A DNA stretch of 64,000 nucleotides, taken from the NCBI GenBank assembly GCA_964007475.1, contig OZ023273.1, forward strand, positions 40,673,525 to 40,737,524. The letters are read 5' to 3'. A program made the position numbers and the translations under genes. The notes beneath the pieces were generated by a model. That model was given only the letters and a program-made list of their open reading frames with translations. It was not told where the DNA came from and did no database searches. Within the stretch, counting starts at the first letter, position 1. Every line of letters starts with the position of its first letter. Positions 13,621 to 25,320 of this stretch are shown one piece after another. Origin of the DNA: Hybos culiciformis. Lineage: Eukaryota; Arthropoda; Insecta; Diptera; Hybotidae.

Positions 13621-16600
13621 ATGTACAAAATATTATTGATTTTAAATTGAACTTCTGTATGTACAGGATCGAATTAAAACATATATAACTACCGTGAATA
13701 ATATCCAAAAGTTAATTTAGAATTTAGGAAATAAAATTTTCTTAGGTAACCCTCTTTAACATTTTCCGAAAATAAAAATAATAATAATGAAGATGTTAAT
13801 GTTGTACCGTTTTTTATTTATTCATTTATTTTTATTTTTTTTTTTCTGTTTAAAATCGTGGAAATTTTATGGTTTGAGGGAGCTTTTGTGCTGCTTTTTA
13901 TGATATTATTTCTAAAATTTTTTTTTTTAACTTTTCTTCATATTCAGATTTATCTCAGTCTGTAGGATATGGGAAAATATTATTATAACTTAAAAGAAAA
14001 AAAAAAAATAAATAAAGTTCAGGTAAATAAAGAGAATGCATTGAAAGAAAATAAAAACTGCGGTTATCTCTACATTTAACATTAAAGGAAATTAAAATTT
14101 CAGTTTTTTCTTTTACTTTATAAAATATAACTTTCTTTTTTTTTTTTTTTCAGCAAAATAGAAGATGAAATAAAAGTATATGTATAAATAAATTTCAGAA
14201 ATTTAAAACATAAAGCATGGTATACATACTCAAATAGTAAGCGTTTTCATAATTTTTTAGATAAATTAGTCCTGGTTTTAAAATATTTCTGTTTTTTTTT
14301 TTTATGATGTGAAAGGTTCGTTAACATATAAATCTAAACTAATCCGACCAAATTCGATCTTTCAGCGATAAACGAAAACGATTAAATTTTTTTGTTCAAT
14401 CGGAGTGGAAAAATTTATAAAAAATTTTGTTCAAACCATAGAGACTTTGAACATTAATTCATCTCGATCTCGCATATTATATCTAGTCCCTGTTAAAGGC
14501 AACTATATTTTATTTTAAATTATTATTTTTCTCAATAAATTTTAATCTTAGTTTTGGAGTACTCAATAAATTATTCTATTGTTACCTTTTGAAATTCTAC
14601 TATATTAAATCATAATTATAAGTATGTATATTGTGTATATACCTATTGTGAGACGACTGTCTAGCAATTCATTATTTCATAAAAAAAAAAACAATTTTGT
14701 CATGCTATTAGAATTGATGAAAATGTATATTATGTATAAGTTGCATTATTTGTAAAAAGAAATTAAGTACTATAAAGAGAAGTATTAAAAAGGATATACT
14801 GTAAAGTAAATGAAACAACTACAATCCAAGCGGAAACCACCTTTATGCACTATACAGAAAGAATATATATATATTATGTTGAATGCAATGTGATTTCAAA
14901 GATTATATCCCTAGAGAAAAACTGAATTGTATTTATTTAGGTTAAAAATAGAAATAAAATTTAAATAAATAATATAAATTTCAAAAAAAACATACATATT
15001 TTTTTTCAAATATAAATGCCTACACATTTGTATGAAATTTATTATTTCATATCTAATTTTTAGTAAAAAAATGCATATCCATTTTTTGTTTATGTGTTCA
15101 TAGTCCATACATAGAGAAATATTTCGACAAATTCTTTCATATATTTAAATTCAACCATACGAAGACGTCGACTATGTTAGAAATAACTGGCTGGCACATA
15201 TCCTTACTCCTACAATTTTTATTTCTACTGTGAAATTATACAAAGGAATTAAAATGTTGTGTAACTTTGTTCTAATTTTTATCATTATTATTATTTTTTT
15301 TTAGTTACTAATCCGTGAAAATAAAATTATTACAAATTTTTACGTTTTTACAGGTTGAATGATTCCTTTGTATTTATAAATACTTAAGCCAAACTTATTG
15401 AGTTTGCTTTGAAAAAAAACTGAACTATAAATCTGTGAAAATAAAAATAATTTAATAAATAATTATAATTTCCAAAGTCTGTTTGAAAATTTAATTAAAT
15501 TTGGTACACTTTTCACGTTTCATATTGCATCATCTATAACTTAATCGACTTCAAACCATAGATTTGTACAAATGAATACGTACTGCTCATATAATTATGC
15601 ATAATATATTAACAGTATAAACATACTTATAAATTGTAAATATTTATTATGAAAAAACTTTGCAGATATTTTTTATTTATAAAACTGCATGATTAAAGTT
15701 AAAATAATGTTTCAAATATTAAAATAATATATACTTATTATTATTTTGATGAATGTGTAACAACATATTCAATGTGGGAATAGGAAAAAGTAATTAAATG
15801 CTTATTATTTTGTGTTCGAAGTTCTTAAGCTGAATTAATTAATACACTTAGAAATAAATTGAAGTGGTTGAAAATAATTAAATTTAAAATACCTACATTA
15901 TTTATGTTATTAAAGTCATTTTGTTTTCATATTCCAAGATGAAAATTTTAAATCATTTATAAAAGAATGAAAAAAAATAACTTCGTATATTTACAATGTT
16001 TTAATCATAACAAGAATAATGTCTGATAGTTTAATAGTCTCATAGAACTTTTTTCACCTCTTATTTTTCAATTCTTAAATATTTCGGTAACTCAGAAATT
16101 CATAAATTAGGTGTTTTGGGACATATCATAATTTGAAGTAAAAAAACTTTTGCAACCGAAGTTTTTTTTTTTTTTTAATTGAATTTTATATATCGGAGAG
16201 AATTATAATTTATTAATTTTCATTTCTTCAGTGTTGTTATTAAAGCAATAATTTTCCTACCATTTTCACATAAAGATGTATAATTTTGCAACGAAACTTA
16301 TATATACATAATTAAATTTCTTTTTTTTCAAGGATGCAGTCCAGAAAATATAGAACACTAAAGGGGAGAATTTTTCGGAAATTCTTTTTATTTTTGATAA
16401 TTTTTTTTATTAATAAATATCTTCACTAAGTTCAAGGTGAATTTGTACAAGAAGTGAAAATATAAATTAAATTTTAACAGGAAATGTAAAGGAAATTTAT
16501 TGTAAAAACAATTTGCAGTCCGAACATTTTGAGCCCATAGTTTCAATAAGTTGTTATGTAATTTGTTTGCTTCTTTTTTTTTTTTTAATTCACAAAAATG

Positions 16601-17246
16601 TAATTTTCCTTCGAAATGTTTTTTTTTTTTATTTTTTTATTTCCATAATAAATTACAGAAAATTTACAATGTTACTTAATTTATTTTTTTTTCACTTTAT
16701 TTACATTTATACCTTAAAAAAGTGTGCTAAAAAAAAAAAATGAAAAAAGCTACAAAAAGAAAATAAAAATTAAATAAAAAAATTTCTTAGAAAAGAAAAT
16801 TAAAAAAAAAAAAAAAATAATAAAATGAATGAAAATTATTTAATTTCATTTTAAATTATAAAGTATTTTTCTGATATAACTTCAAGAAAAAAAAAAAATG
16901 TTATGACCATGGATTTGACTCCAATTTTGACTTATTTATATTCTTAAGTAATGACAAATTAAATCCAAAGAATATAAAAACCGTGAAAACAAAATTATAC
17001 ACAAATTAATGAACCTTTGTGGTGGACATTAGAAATTTGTTAGAAATATTTTTTTTAAGAAGAACGTGTTATTCCTTATATTGATTATTTATTATTCAGA
17101 GTTTAAATAAATTTTAAATTTATTAATTATGAGTATGAAAAATCAATATTTTGAAAACTTATCTTTATTCCTGATATTCGTTTGTATTTAATTATCAAAT
17201 TTTATCTTAATTTTTTCTTCTTCACATAGTTGTAGAAATACTGGTT
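13621..17246. other. AT-rich non-coding DNA
   Basis: No exon, RNA gene or structured repeat was recognised. Several long homopolymer tracts are present. Short open frames at 14911-15108 and 16513-16743 are Phe/Ile/Lys-rich products of base composition. Confidence 0.55.
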
Positions 17247-17658
17247 CTAAATATCGGTGGAGGCTCTTCAGCCGGACAATTCTTGGTAATTGATGTCACA
17301 ATTATTGAGCATTAAGTGCTTAATTTGTAACTATTAGTGCCACAAAAACTAGAATTTGTGCTCGCTTGGTTTTTGAGAAATTTTGATTTACGAATTTCGA
17401 ACATGGGTCAAGGGGTCTCTCTGGCCGGATTCGAATTTCGAAAAAATAATGATGCTATCACTTAGTGCTTAATTTGTGACTATTTGTGGTACAAAAACTT
17501 GAATTTGTACTCTTTAAAATTATGTAAAAACAATTTTTTTAGGTTAGGCCAAAATTCCTAAATTTCAACCGAATTTTTTTTCGTCGAATTTTGGAAAAGG
17601 GAAAATGCTACTATTTAGTGCTTAATTGTCCAGCTGAAGAGCCCCCACCCTAAATATC
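17247..17658. mobile_element. 394-bp TIR element with a perfect 9-bp target duplication
   Basis: The element spans 17256-17649. Its ends are 26-bp inverted repeats with two mismatches: GGTGGAGGCTCTTCAGCCGG on the left, and a right end that reads GGTGGGGGCTCTTCAGCTGG on the other strand. The 9-bp sequence CTAAATATC occurs directly at 17247-17255 and 17650-17658. A roughly 50-bp block beginning GTGCTTAATTTGT occurs twice inside (about 17317 and 17467), and its first bases recur next to the right TIR. There is no coding capacity, so it is non-autonomous. The 9-bp duplication suggests the MULE superfamily. An 8-bp (hAT) reading would leave an unpaired C at the left end. Confidence 0.85.
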
Positions 17659-20360
17659 CTGCTTTTAATTTAGATCTTTGGCTTGTCACTGAACTGATTA
17701 ATTAATAAATAATTAAAATCGAATTGCAGAAGTAATTAAATACAATGTGAATAATCCAGGTTTAAATTACTCATTTTTCGATTCCAATATACGAGGAAGG
17801 ATACGATCTTAAATATTTTGGTTGAAATTATAATATGTGCATAATAAAATTCAGCTAAACTTATGACTGAATGGTTAAAAGCAAATAAAATTCAAACTCG
17901 AAAAATATTAAAGTTGATTTCGCGTAAGCACATAGTAATGATGACTTTTTTTATTTCAGGTAAATTATATAAGAATTTTCATTTTTCTACAATTTTTTAT
18001 CAGATATATTGTATATTACAAATTTTTTTTAAAAACTTAATAAATTATATATCAATAGTGTTTGAATCATCAATGAAATTAAGAATAAAAATTGTAAATA
18101 CAAATTTTCAAGAGATAGAAAGAAAATAAAAGAAAATAAAAAAAATAAAACAATTTTTCATTAAATACTAACTGATATTTTTGTATAAGGATATAATAAA
18201 TAAATAAACCGGAAATTTTGTTGATGATCCTTTAAAGAGGAGACAATTATTATTACTGTTATCTGCGGTATTATGTATATTTCCTCCCCTTGATTCTTCC
18301 ATCCTTAATTTTGATTACATTTTTCAAATAACAGATATACATGAGTATACTTCTAAATTACATATATTTTTCAGTTTTAAGGCGCCCAAAATTCTAGCAT
18401 TTTTGGTTATCGAAATGTAATAAATTTTATTTCAATTTTCCTCTTTTAAAAAAAATTTTTTTTTAAACTTAATTTAATGTTAGGATCCTATTGAAAAATT
18501 ATCAATAATATGTGCAAGAAAAGAAAGTTTATAGTTTATAGTTTTCTTATTACGAAAGGCTTGGTAGCCAAATTAAAATTATACAAAGTATCTTTATTTT
18601 ATGTTTTTATTAAGTTTTTCCCAAATTTTCCCTAATTTTGTGTATGTTTAATTTTTCAAATCGTAGTTGATTCAGAAAAAATTATTGTAACGTTCTGTTT
18701 CAGTTTACATCGCATTTTATATTAAATTAGAAGTTAATTTTATATTCCATTTATTAGTGAAATCAAGTTCAATCGAACTTGTCATAAATGAACCACTAAG
18801 TTAACTTTTTTTGTTCACGATAATTGAAAAATTTTTCTATACTAACTTTGTAAAATCACTTACAATATATTAATATTCTTATATAATTTGTCTTGTGGTA
18901 TACAAAATAAAATATGAAAAAAAATATTTCTATATGATGTACAATTTTTGACTGTACTTAACTGTTCATACAACATTTATTTCAAATTTAATCTAAAATC
19001 TATTATTATTGGTCATAAATAAAATGAAATAATTTGCCAACCATGTCTAACATTCATATAAAATATACCAAAATTAAGCCACAAAAATGGTCATATTAAA
19101 TCTCAATAAAATTGAAACTTTTTTTCAAAAAAAAAAAAATAAAAATATTATTATACTTTATACTGTTTTCTTTTTGGAGCTTAAACAATTTTTGAAGTCA
19201 ATAATATTAAAATGTCATTTCCGTTGTACCGGATATACTTAATCAAAAAATAATATAAAATTCCATATTTCAATTGGTATTTCTTTTCAATAATAATTTT
19301 TAATAAAAAAAAAAAAGGGGGCACAGAAAAATTATACACAAAAAAAAAGTAAAATTTTATAATATTTATTATATAATTTAATGTAAATAGGAAATAAATC
19401 ACATAGAATTATTTTGGTTTTTGCATTAAAAGTATAAAAAAATTATTAAATAAATATTTTCATCTTTTCTAAGTATTTTTTTGTTTTTTTTTGTATAAAG
19501 CCTTATTTTTTGGAAAAATAAATATTCAATTTGAAAAAAAATCAAACCTTCATTTTTCTTAGAATAAAATAAGCGAGTGTACGCAAAAATCAAAATGAAT
19601 ATATATCGAAATAAATTTGGTTTTTTTCTTTTCTTTTTTCTCAATTTTTTTTTTTTTTTCTTATACTACATACTTATACTTTTTTTTTTTTTTTTGCTTT
19701 GGTGGAAATAAATAAACCGGAAATGGTATCAGGAAGCTAAAATATAATACGCTTTATTGCCTTGATAGAATATTGAAATCATAATTTTTGTTTCTCTTTT
19801 ATTATTTTTTTGAATATACATATATTGAAAAGATAAGAAAAATAATTTATTGACGTTTATTACGAATAAACTGTTTTACTTTTAACACATTAAGCACTCG
19901 CTATGTGTTAGAAAATTCTGTCATTTCTAGCGCATTAAATAATTTAAATGAATTATGTATAGTGAGTCGTAAAATTTTGGTTGGTTGTGAATAAAATAAA
20001 TGAATCAAAAGTATTTACGAATTTTATGTGTATGTTCTTTAATTGGAAATTAAAAGCATATTATTTATATCGGCAGAAATCGGATCTGAAATATTCTATC
20101 AAGAATGATTATAATGACAGCTTAAACGATTTACTAGTTGAAATTTCCGGATTTAGATTATAGGTCTAAGCTTATACATATCGAACAATCGGAATATTAA
20201 GCGGAATCAACATATAGAGACAATCTAGGCAATTTGTTCAATATGAAGATCAATATCTTTCATTAAATTTCAATTCTATTTAATTGATGTTATCATCAAT
20301 TTATTTATTCATTCATAATATTCATAAGAGTGATAATTTTAAATTAATCCACTGTGCTTT
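17659..20360. other. AT-rich non-coding DNA
   Basis: No gene was recognised. Open frames at 17863-18129, 19181-19402, 19426-19644 and 19981-20163 have biased, non-protein-like composition and no matching splice sites. Confidence 0.5.
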
Positions 20361-20770
20361 ATACCTTATCTGCACTTGGACCTTAAAACTGACCTTAGAA
20401 CGGAACTCACTAGTAAATTGACCTGTGAACAGACATTTCTCATAGAAAAAAAAGCAAAAAAATAACTAACCTTTGCGTAAAAGGCCAGTTTGCAGACAAA
20501 AAAAGTTAGTTTGCAGACAAAAAAAGTTAGTTTGCAGACAAAAAAGGTCAGCTTGCAGATATTATAGTTGCCAACTTTTCTGCTTTTTCCTTGCTTTTTT
20601 CTACCTTTTTTCTATTTTCAAAAGATTGGCAATAAAAATTTAAAAATAAACAAGATAAAAAAGAGTTTGTTACACATCTTTTTTTTTAACTGTCAAAAAA
20701 TAGAGTGTGTACGGGTTTCGTTAAGGTGGCCTTAGGAATAAACCTATGCAGACAAGTGCAGATACGGTAT
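20361..20770. mobile_element. TIR element with internal 21-bp tandem repeats (copy 1)
   Basis: The ends are inverted: ATACCTTATCTGCACTTG at 20361-20378, and a right end that reads ATACCGTATCTGCACTTG on the other strand (20753-20770), with one mismatch in 18. TA dinucleotides next to CC/GG fit a TA target duplication, as in Tc1/mariner-like elements. At about 20490-20560 a 21-bp unit (gtttgcagacaaaaaaagtta) repeats about three and a half times. There is no coding capacity. A diverged relative lies inverted at about 38495-38719. Confidence 0.65.
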
Positions 20771-22571
20771 CAGATGAAATCCAATTTAGTTCTGTTTGAA
20801 CCCACTATATGTAAAAAAAACAAAATTAAGATAATTGAAGACTTTTAAGGAATTAAATCCAATTTGAAAGTTCTTTAAATTATATTCATTTTTCCCCCAT
20901 AAACTTTCTTAAAAACAATAATAATAAAATTTTACTTTGCCAAAATTCAAAAAAAAAAAAAAAATATATCTACGAAGTTGGGAAAATGATCAGAGGATTT
21001 TTTGGTTAAAATATTATATAAATATAAACATTTTTATATTTTTAGTTTCAATTTTTCTTTTTTTTTTATGATTCAGCTATATAGTTGTGGTTATAGTAAG
21101 TATATAGTGCGAACTGAAATTGGATTTTTTCATTTTCACTGAAATGAGAAAATGATGCAAATTTTTTTGGTTTTATTTTTTTTTTCATGTTTAGAGAAAA
21201 AGGGAATTTATTGTTTTACAAAAAACTGTAGAATTTATTTCCAAATTAAAAAAAATAAAAAAAATAGATAACACCATAATAGAACCATCATGTTGTTGTT
21301 TTTTTTTTTTTTTTTTAATTTTACATTAAACCAAAAAATATGGACCACAGTCATTTCTTACTTTATTTTATGCATTTGGAATAAAATATTATTATAATTT
21401 TTTTATTCATCATTTTTATTTTTTTATTTTAACTTTTTCAGAATCATCAACGAGTGAATTTTTTGCTTTGGGCACGAATATAGCTTTCAATTCTTAGGTA
21501 TAAATTTTTAATTGTTGGCTGATTTCGAAATATAGATTGACTGGGCTGAAATCTTCGTTTGCGGTAAGTTCAAGTGTGATAACGCAAATGCAATCAATTT
21601 ATTATTTCTATGTATATTATTAACCTTCAAGATATAATTGAAAAAATCCTTAGTTGTTAATGCTCTAGCTTTAAGTTTATTTACACATTATATTATTGTA
21701 ACTAAATGTAATAATAATAATAATAATTAAAAAACAGGCAATATTGAATTTTGACAATTATTAAATCGTATAACTTGTATTCTATTAAGTAATTTTAATG
21801 TTAGTGAAATCATTCATTAAAACAAAATGAAAATGTATATTCTGCAATAAGTTTATAGTATAAGATTGATGTTAATTTAAATGCCTTTTGCAAAAAATAT
21901 GTGATACTAGATTTAAAAAGATAGTGTTGGTATGCTTTTGCTTGTCATATAGCTGGATATACTTACTTTGAATGAAGAAAACATAGATTTTGTGAAATAA
22001 TCTGAGCACAATCTGTGATGAATATAAATATCTATAAACTCTTATCTTCAACAGCAACTTTGTGCTTCATGTTATTTTGATTTCGGTAAAGAGCAAAAAA
22101 ATGTAAAAAATAAAATAGAAATGAAATATGTATAATTTATTGGTCTATAACGCATAAAGATTGTATACCAGTTTTTTTATTCTAGAAAATTATTTTTTCT
22201 GAAAAAATATTGCAATAATAAATATTTTTAAGGGTTAAAAAGGTTATAAATTTTCTTTCAAATTTGGTTTTTGCTTAAATTTAAAAAAACAAGAAAAAAA
22301 AAATGCCTTCATTTTCACTTTTATTTTTTATTTTATTTTTTTTTTATTTTGAGGGCGATAAAAAAAAACACATATTTAAATGTTTATGATTTTCCATATA
22401 GCATAAATATAAAATTGCTATTTTAATGGGAAAATAAGAAACATTATGCTGACATATCACGTTTTTTTAGTAAATACAGAACATCACAGAAGGATGAGGT
22501 TTCATTTCTATGAAATGATTTTCTTTCCATATATATAATATGAGAAATGAAAAGAAAATTATTATTAAAAG

Positions 22572-22576
<5 letters not shown>

Positions 22577-22611
<35 letters not shown>
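22577..22611. repeat. (TA)n microsatellite
   Basis: An uninterrupted alternating TA tract of about 17 units lies within AT-rich non-coding DNA. It is a simple sequence repeat with no sign of function. Confidence 0.9.
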
Positions 22612-22614
<3 letters not shown>

Positions 22615-22940
22615 ATAAAAATATTTACGATTACAATTTTGAAATTTTCAAAACATTTAAATTGAGAGAAGTAAAAAAAAAATTATGTTATTGATATTAA
22701 AATTTTAAGGTTTCGTGTAGTTATGGAAATTATTTGTAATTTCTTTTTTTTTTAAATTTTTTTTTTTGAATAAAATACTAAGTATAGTTTTAGGAATAGA
22801 ATTTTATTGAAAAATATGTAAAGAAAAAAGAGATATATAAAAACAGTAATTATAGGGTAAATTTTATACAGACCAGGAACATACAATTTTCAAATTAACA
22901 ATTATCCAACAATTATATTTCAATTTATATATTACATATA

Positions 22941-23520
22941 TCGACCCATCCAAGGAAGATGTTGATAAGTCGAAAATTATAGTTTTGAGAAAAACGCAAT
23001 TTAGTTCAAAATATGAATAAACAGGATGTTTATGGTTCGATTTCAACGAAACTCACGGCATATGATAAAGAGCTTGAGCATGTTTAGGAGACAATTTCTT
23101 GACTCTTTATTCAAACTAAAAAGTACGGTTTTCTACAAAAACAACTTAATTCACTGCACTGTTTTCATTAATACAGATTGGTATGTCGAGTTGTAAACAT
23201 AATGAAGTAATTCCCGCCTTTTTTGCTGTCACACTCCATGTAAAATGTTGCCAACTTTATTTATAACCGATTGGATTATTTTTTGTCCAAGTAAAAAGTT
23301 TATAAAATCCAACTCCGGGTTGACAAGTAAGTGTAAAACTGTTAACAACTCAGCGAAAGTTTTTGTAATATGTTGACAACTCTAGATACAACCGAAAGAA
23401 TTAAAAAAAAGTTCGTGCATTAAATTGATTCAGATAGGAAAATTTATTAGCTTACGTATTACAACACTCCCGTAATAAGTTGACAAGTCGACTTATCAAC
23501 ATCTTCCTTGGATGGGTCGA
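22941..23520. mobile_element. 580-bp TIR element with perfect 33-bp termini
   Basis: The left end 22941-22973 (TCGACCCATCCAAGGAAGAT, continuing GTTGATAAGTCGA) and the right end 23488-23520 are exact reverse complements. Both are flanked by TATA, consistent with a TA or TATA target duplication. Inside, GTTGACAAC/GTTGCCAAC motifs recur at intervals of roughly 100-130 bp, and the right TIR is preceded by a palindrome (gttgacaagtcgacttatcaac region). No open frame spans it, so it is a non-autonomous element. Perfect TIRs imply a fairly recent insertion. Confidence 0.85.
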
Positions 23521-24829
23521 TATATAAAATTTATAATAATTTCCTGAAAACATTTAAAGAAAATTGTTTTCAGCATCGGGTTTCGACGTTAGGTGATTAA
23601 TTTAAGAATTATCAAGACACTTAAATTGACTGTTCGCAGGATTGCTCTACCGATTTTAATAAATCGAACAAACAGACATTCCGAAAAATGAGACCGTGTT
23701 TTTTTTAAATTTTATACTTGAAGGCGGTGCTTTATATATTTTTTACTTTTTTATATTATAATTTCTTTTATTTACGTAAACCGAACATTTTTCATAAGTA
23801 TCAAACCATTAAAAAAAAACAACAATTATGCTCAACGCACTAAAAATTTACTGTAGCGACCTGTTAATGCAAATATCGAAAAAAAAGTTCAACTTGCACA
23901 ATTTGAAATAAATGAACCAGCAAACTAGTTCTCTAAATTTAGTGTAATTTTTCTCAAAATTAATCTTTTTCTATCATGAATTCTGTCAAATGTTCATAAT
24001 TTAATACAATACTGTAAATTCTGAAAAATTTACCATAGCACGATTTAAGGATTAAGTATTTGACTAAAAGTTGTACTCACTACAAAATCTTCGTACATAT
24101 GTTTGGAAATGTTTGAAGAATAAAAAAAAATTAACGCAATTAATAATAAAAAAATTATTAAATAATTCACGAACATGTAAAATAAACATGCAAAAGCATA
24201 AATAATTTCTAATCCTTTCCTAGAATCAGAATAATTTAAAACAAAAATCCATTACCTTCTTTAATTTTCTCGCAGAGTAATATTAAATCTTGTTAATGTT
24301 TATTGAAAAATAAAAATGTAGAAGAACAATTATTATATGAAAAATGTGTCAAAAATAATACAAGAAAAAAATATCAATATTAATTTTTCTTTAGGCGAAT
24401 AAAAAATCGTAAATTATTAGACATTTTCATTAAGCTTCAACAATAAATTTGTTCAATTAGTCCATTGTTCACCAAAATTAAAAAAAAAGACAGCATAATT
24501 TTCTCTTTATATATATAAATGTTACACTAATATTCTTATAACCACTCAACTAGTAGTAAAAATTTAAAACTCAAAATAAGCTCTATTTTGCTAGTTTTCC
24601 TTTGTAACAAAATTCAGGAGTTAGAAGGAATCCCTAAACAGAGCAACAATAAAATTGTTAAATCTGAAAAGCAATATTCGAGGCCTAGGAGGACCCAAAA
24701 TTGATTTGAATGAAAATTAAGATATTGAAGAAATCTAATTTTTAATATGGAAAATAGGCTCCATTTATAAAATACTGTCGAACTTGTTTTTTTTTCTCAA
24801 AAATTCAATTAACGAGAAATAGAGTAAAA

Positions 24830-25320
24830 AGCCGCACATTTACAAATCTCGGTTTCCGGTTTTCAATTTTCAGAAACTTGCGGTTACAGTTCAGTTCTGG
24901 TTTACTGATTTTGATGGTAAAAACCAAAAATCGCAAGAACATAGACGTGTCAATAAATTAAGAGAAATAGTTTAGTTTTTGTACTATTTCATTAATTTCT
25001 TATAAAATATGATAAAAATATATGTAATACAAAATATATAAGAAAAATAAATAATTAGGATTAAAAAAAAAGCTAAATGACAGGTGACAAATGATAGGTA
25101 GGTATATATGTTTGGCATAACAATAAATAATTGACTTATAGATTCTCCTTAATCCTTTTATGCTAATATCCGCATTCATAATAGATAAATAAATGAAATT
25201 GCCTACATTTAGACAAAAAATACTAAAAAAAAAAATTAATAGCCGAAAACCGTGAGTTTTAGAAGCGGTTTAATTTATCGTTTTATTAAGCCGAATACTG
25301 CGAATACCGAACCGTGAAAA
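24830..25320. repeat. Decayed CGGTTT-rich repeat, possibly hAT-like
   Basis: The left part contains CGGTTTCCGGTTTTCA and related motifs. The right part, read on the other strand, contains TTTTCACGGTTCGGTATTCG and a further CACGGTTTTCGGC. This mirror arrangement of CGGTTT-type motifs resembles degraded hAT-type short elements. The ends are too eroded to define, and no clean target duplication was found. Confidence 0.3.
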
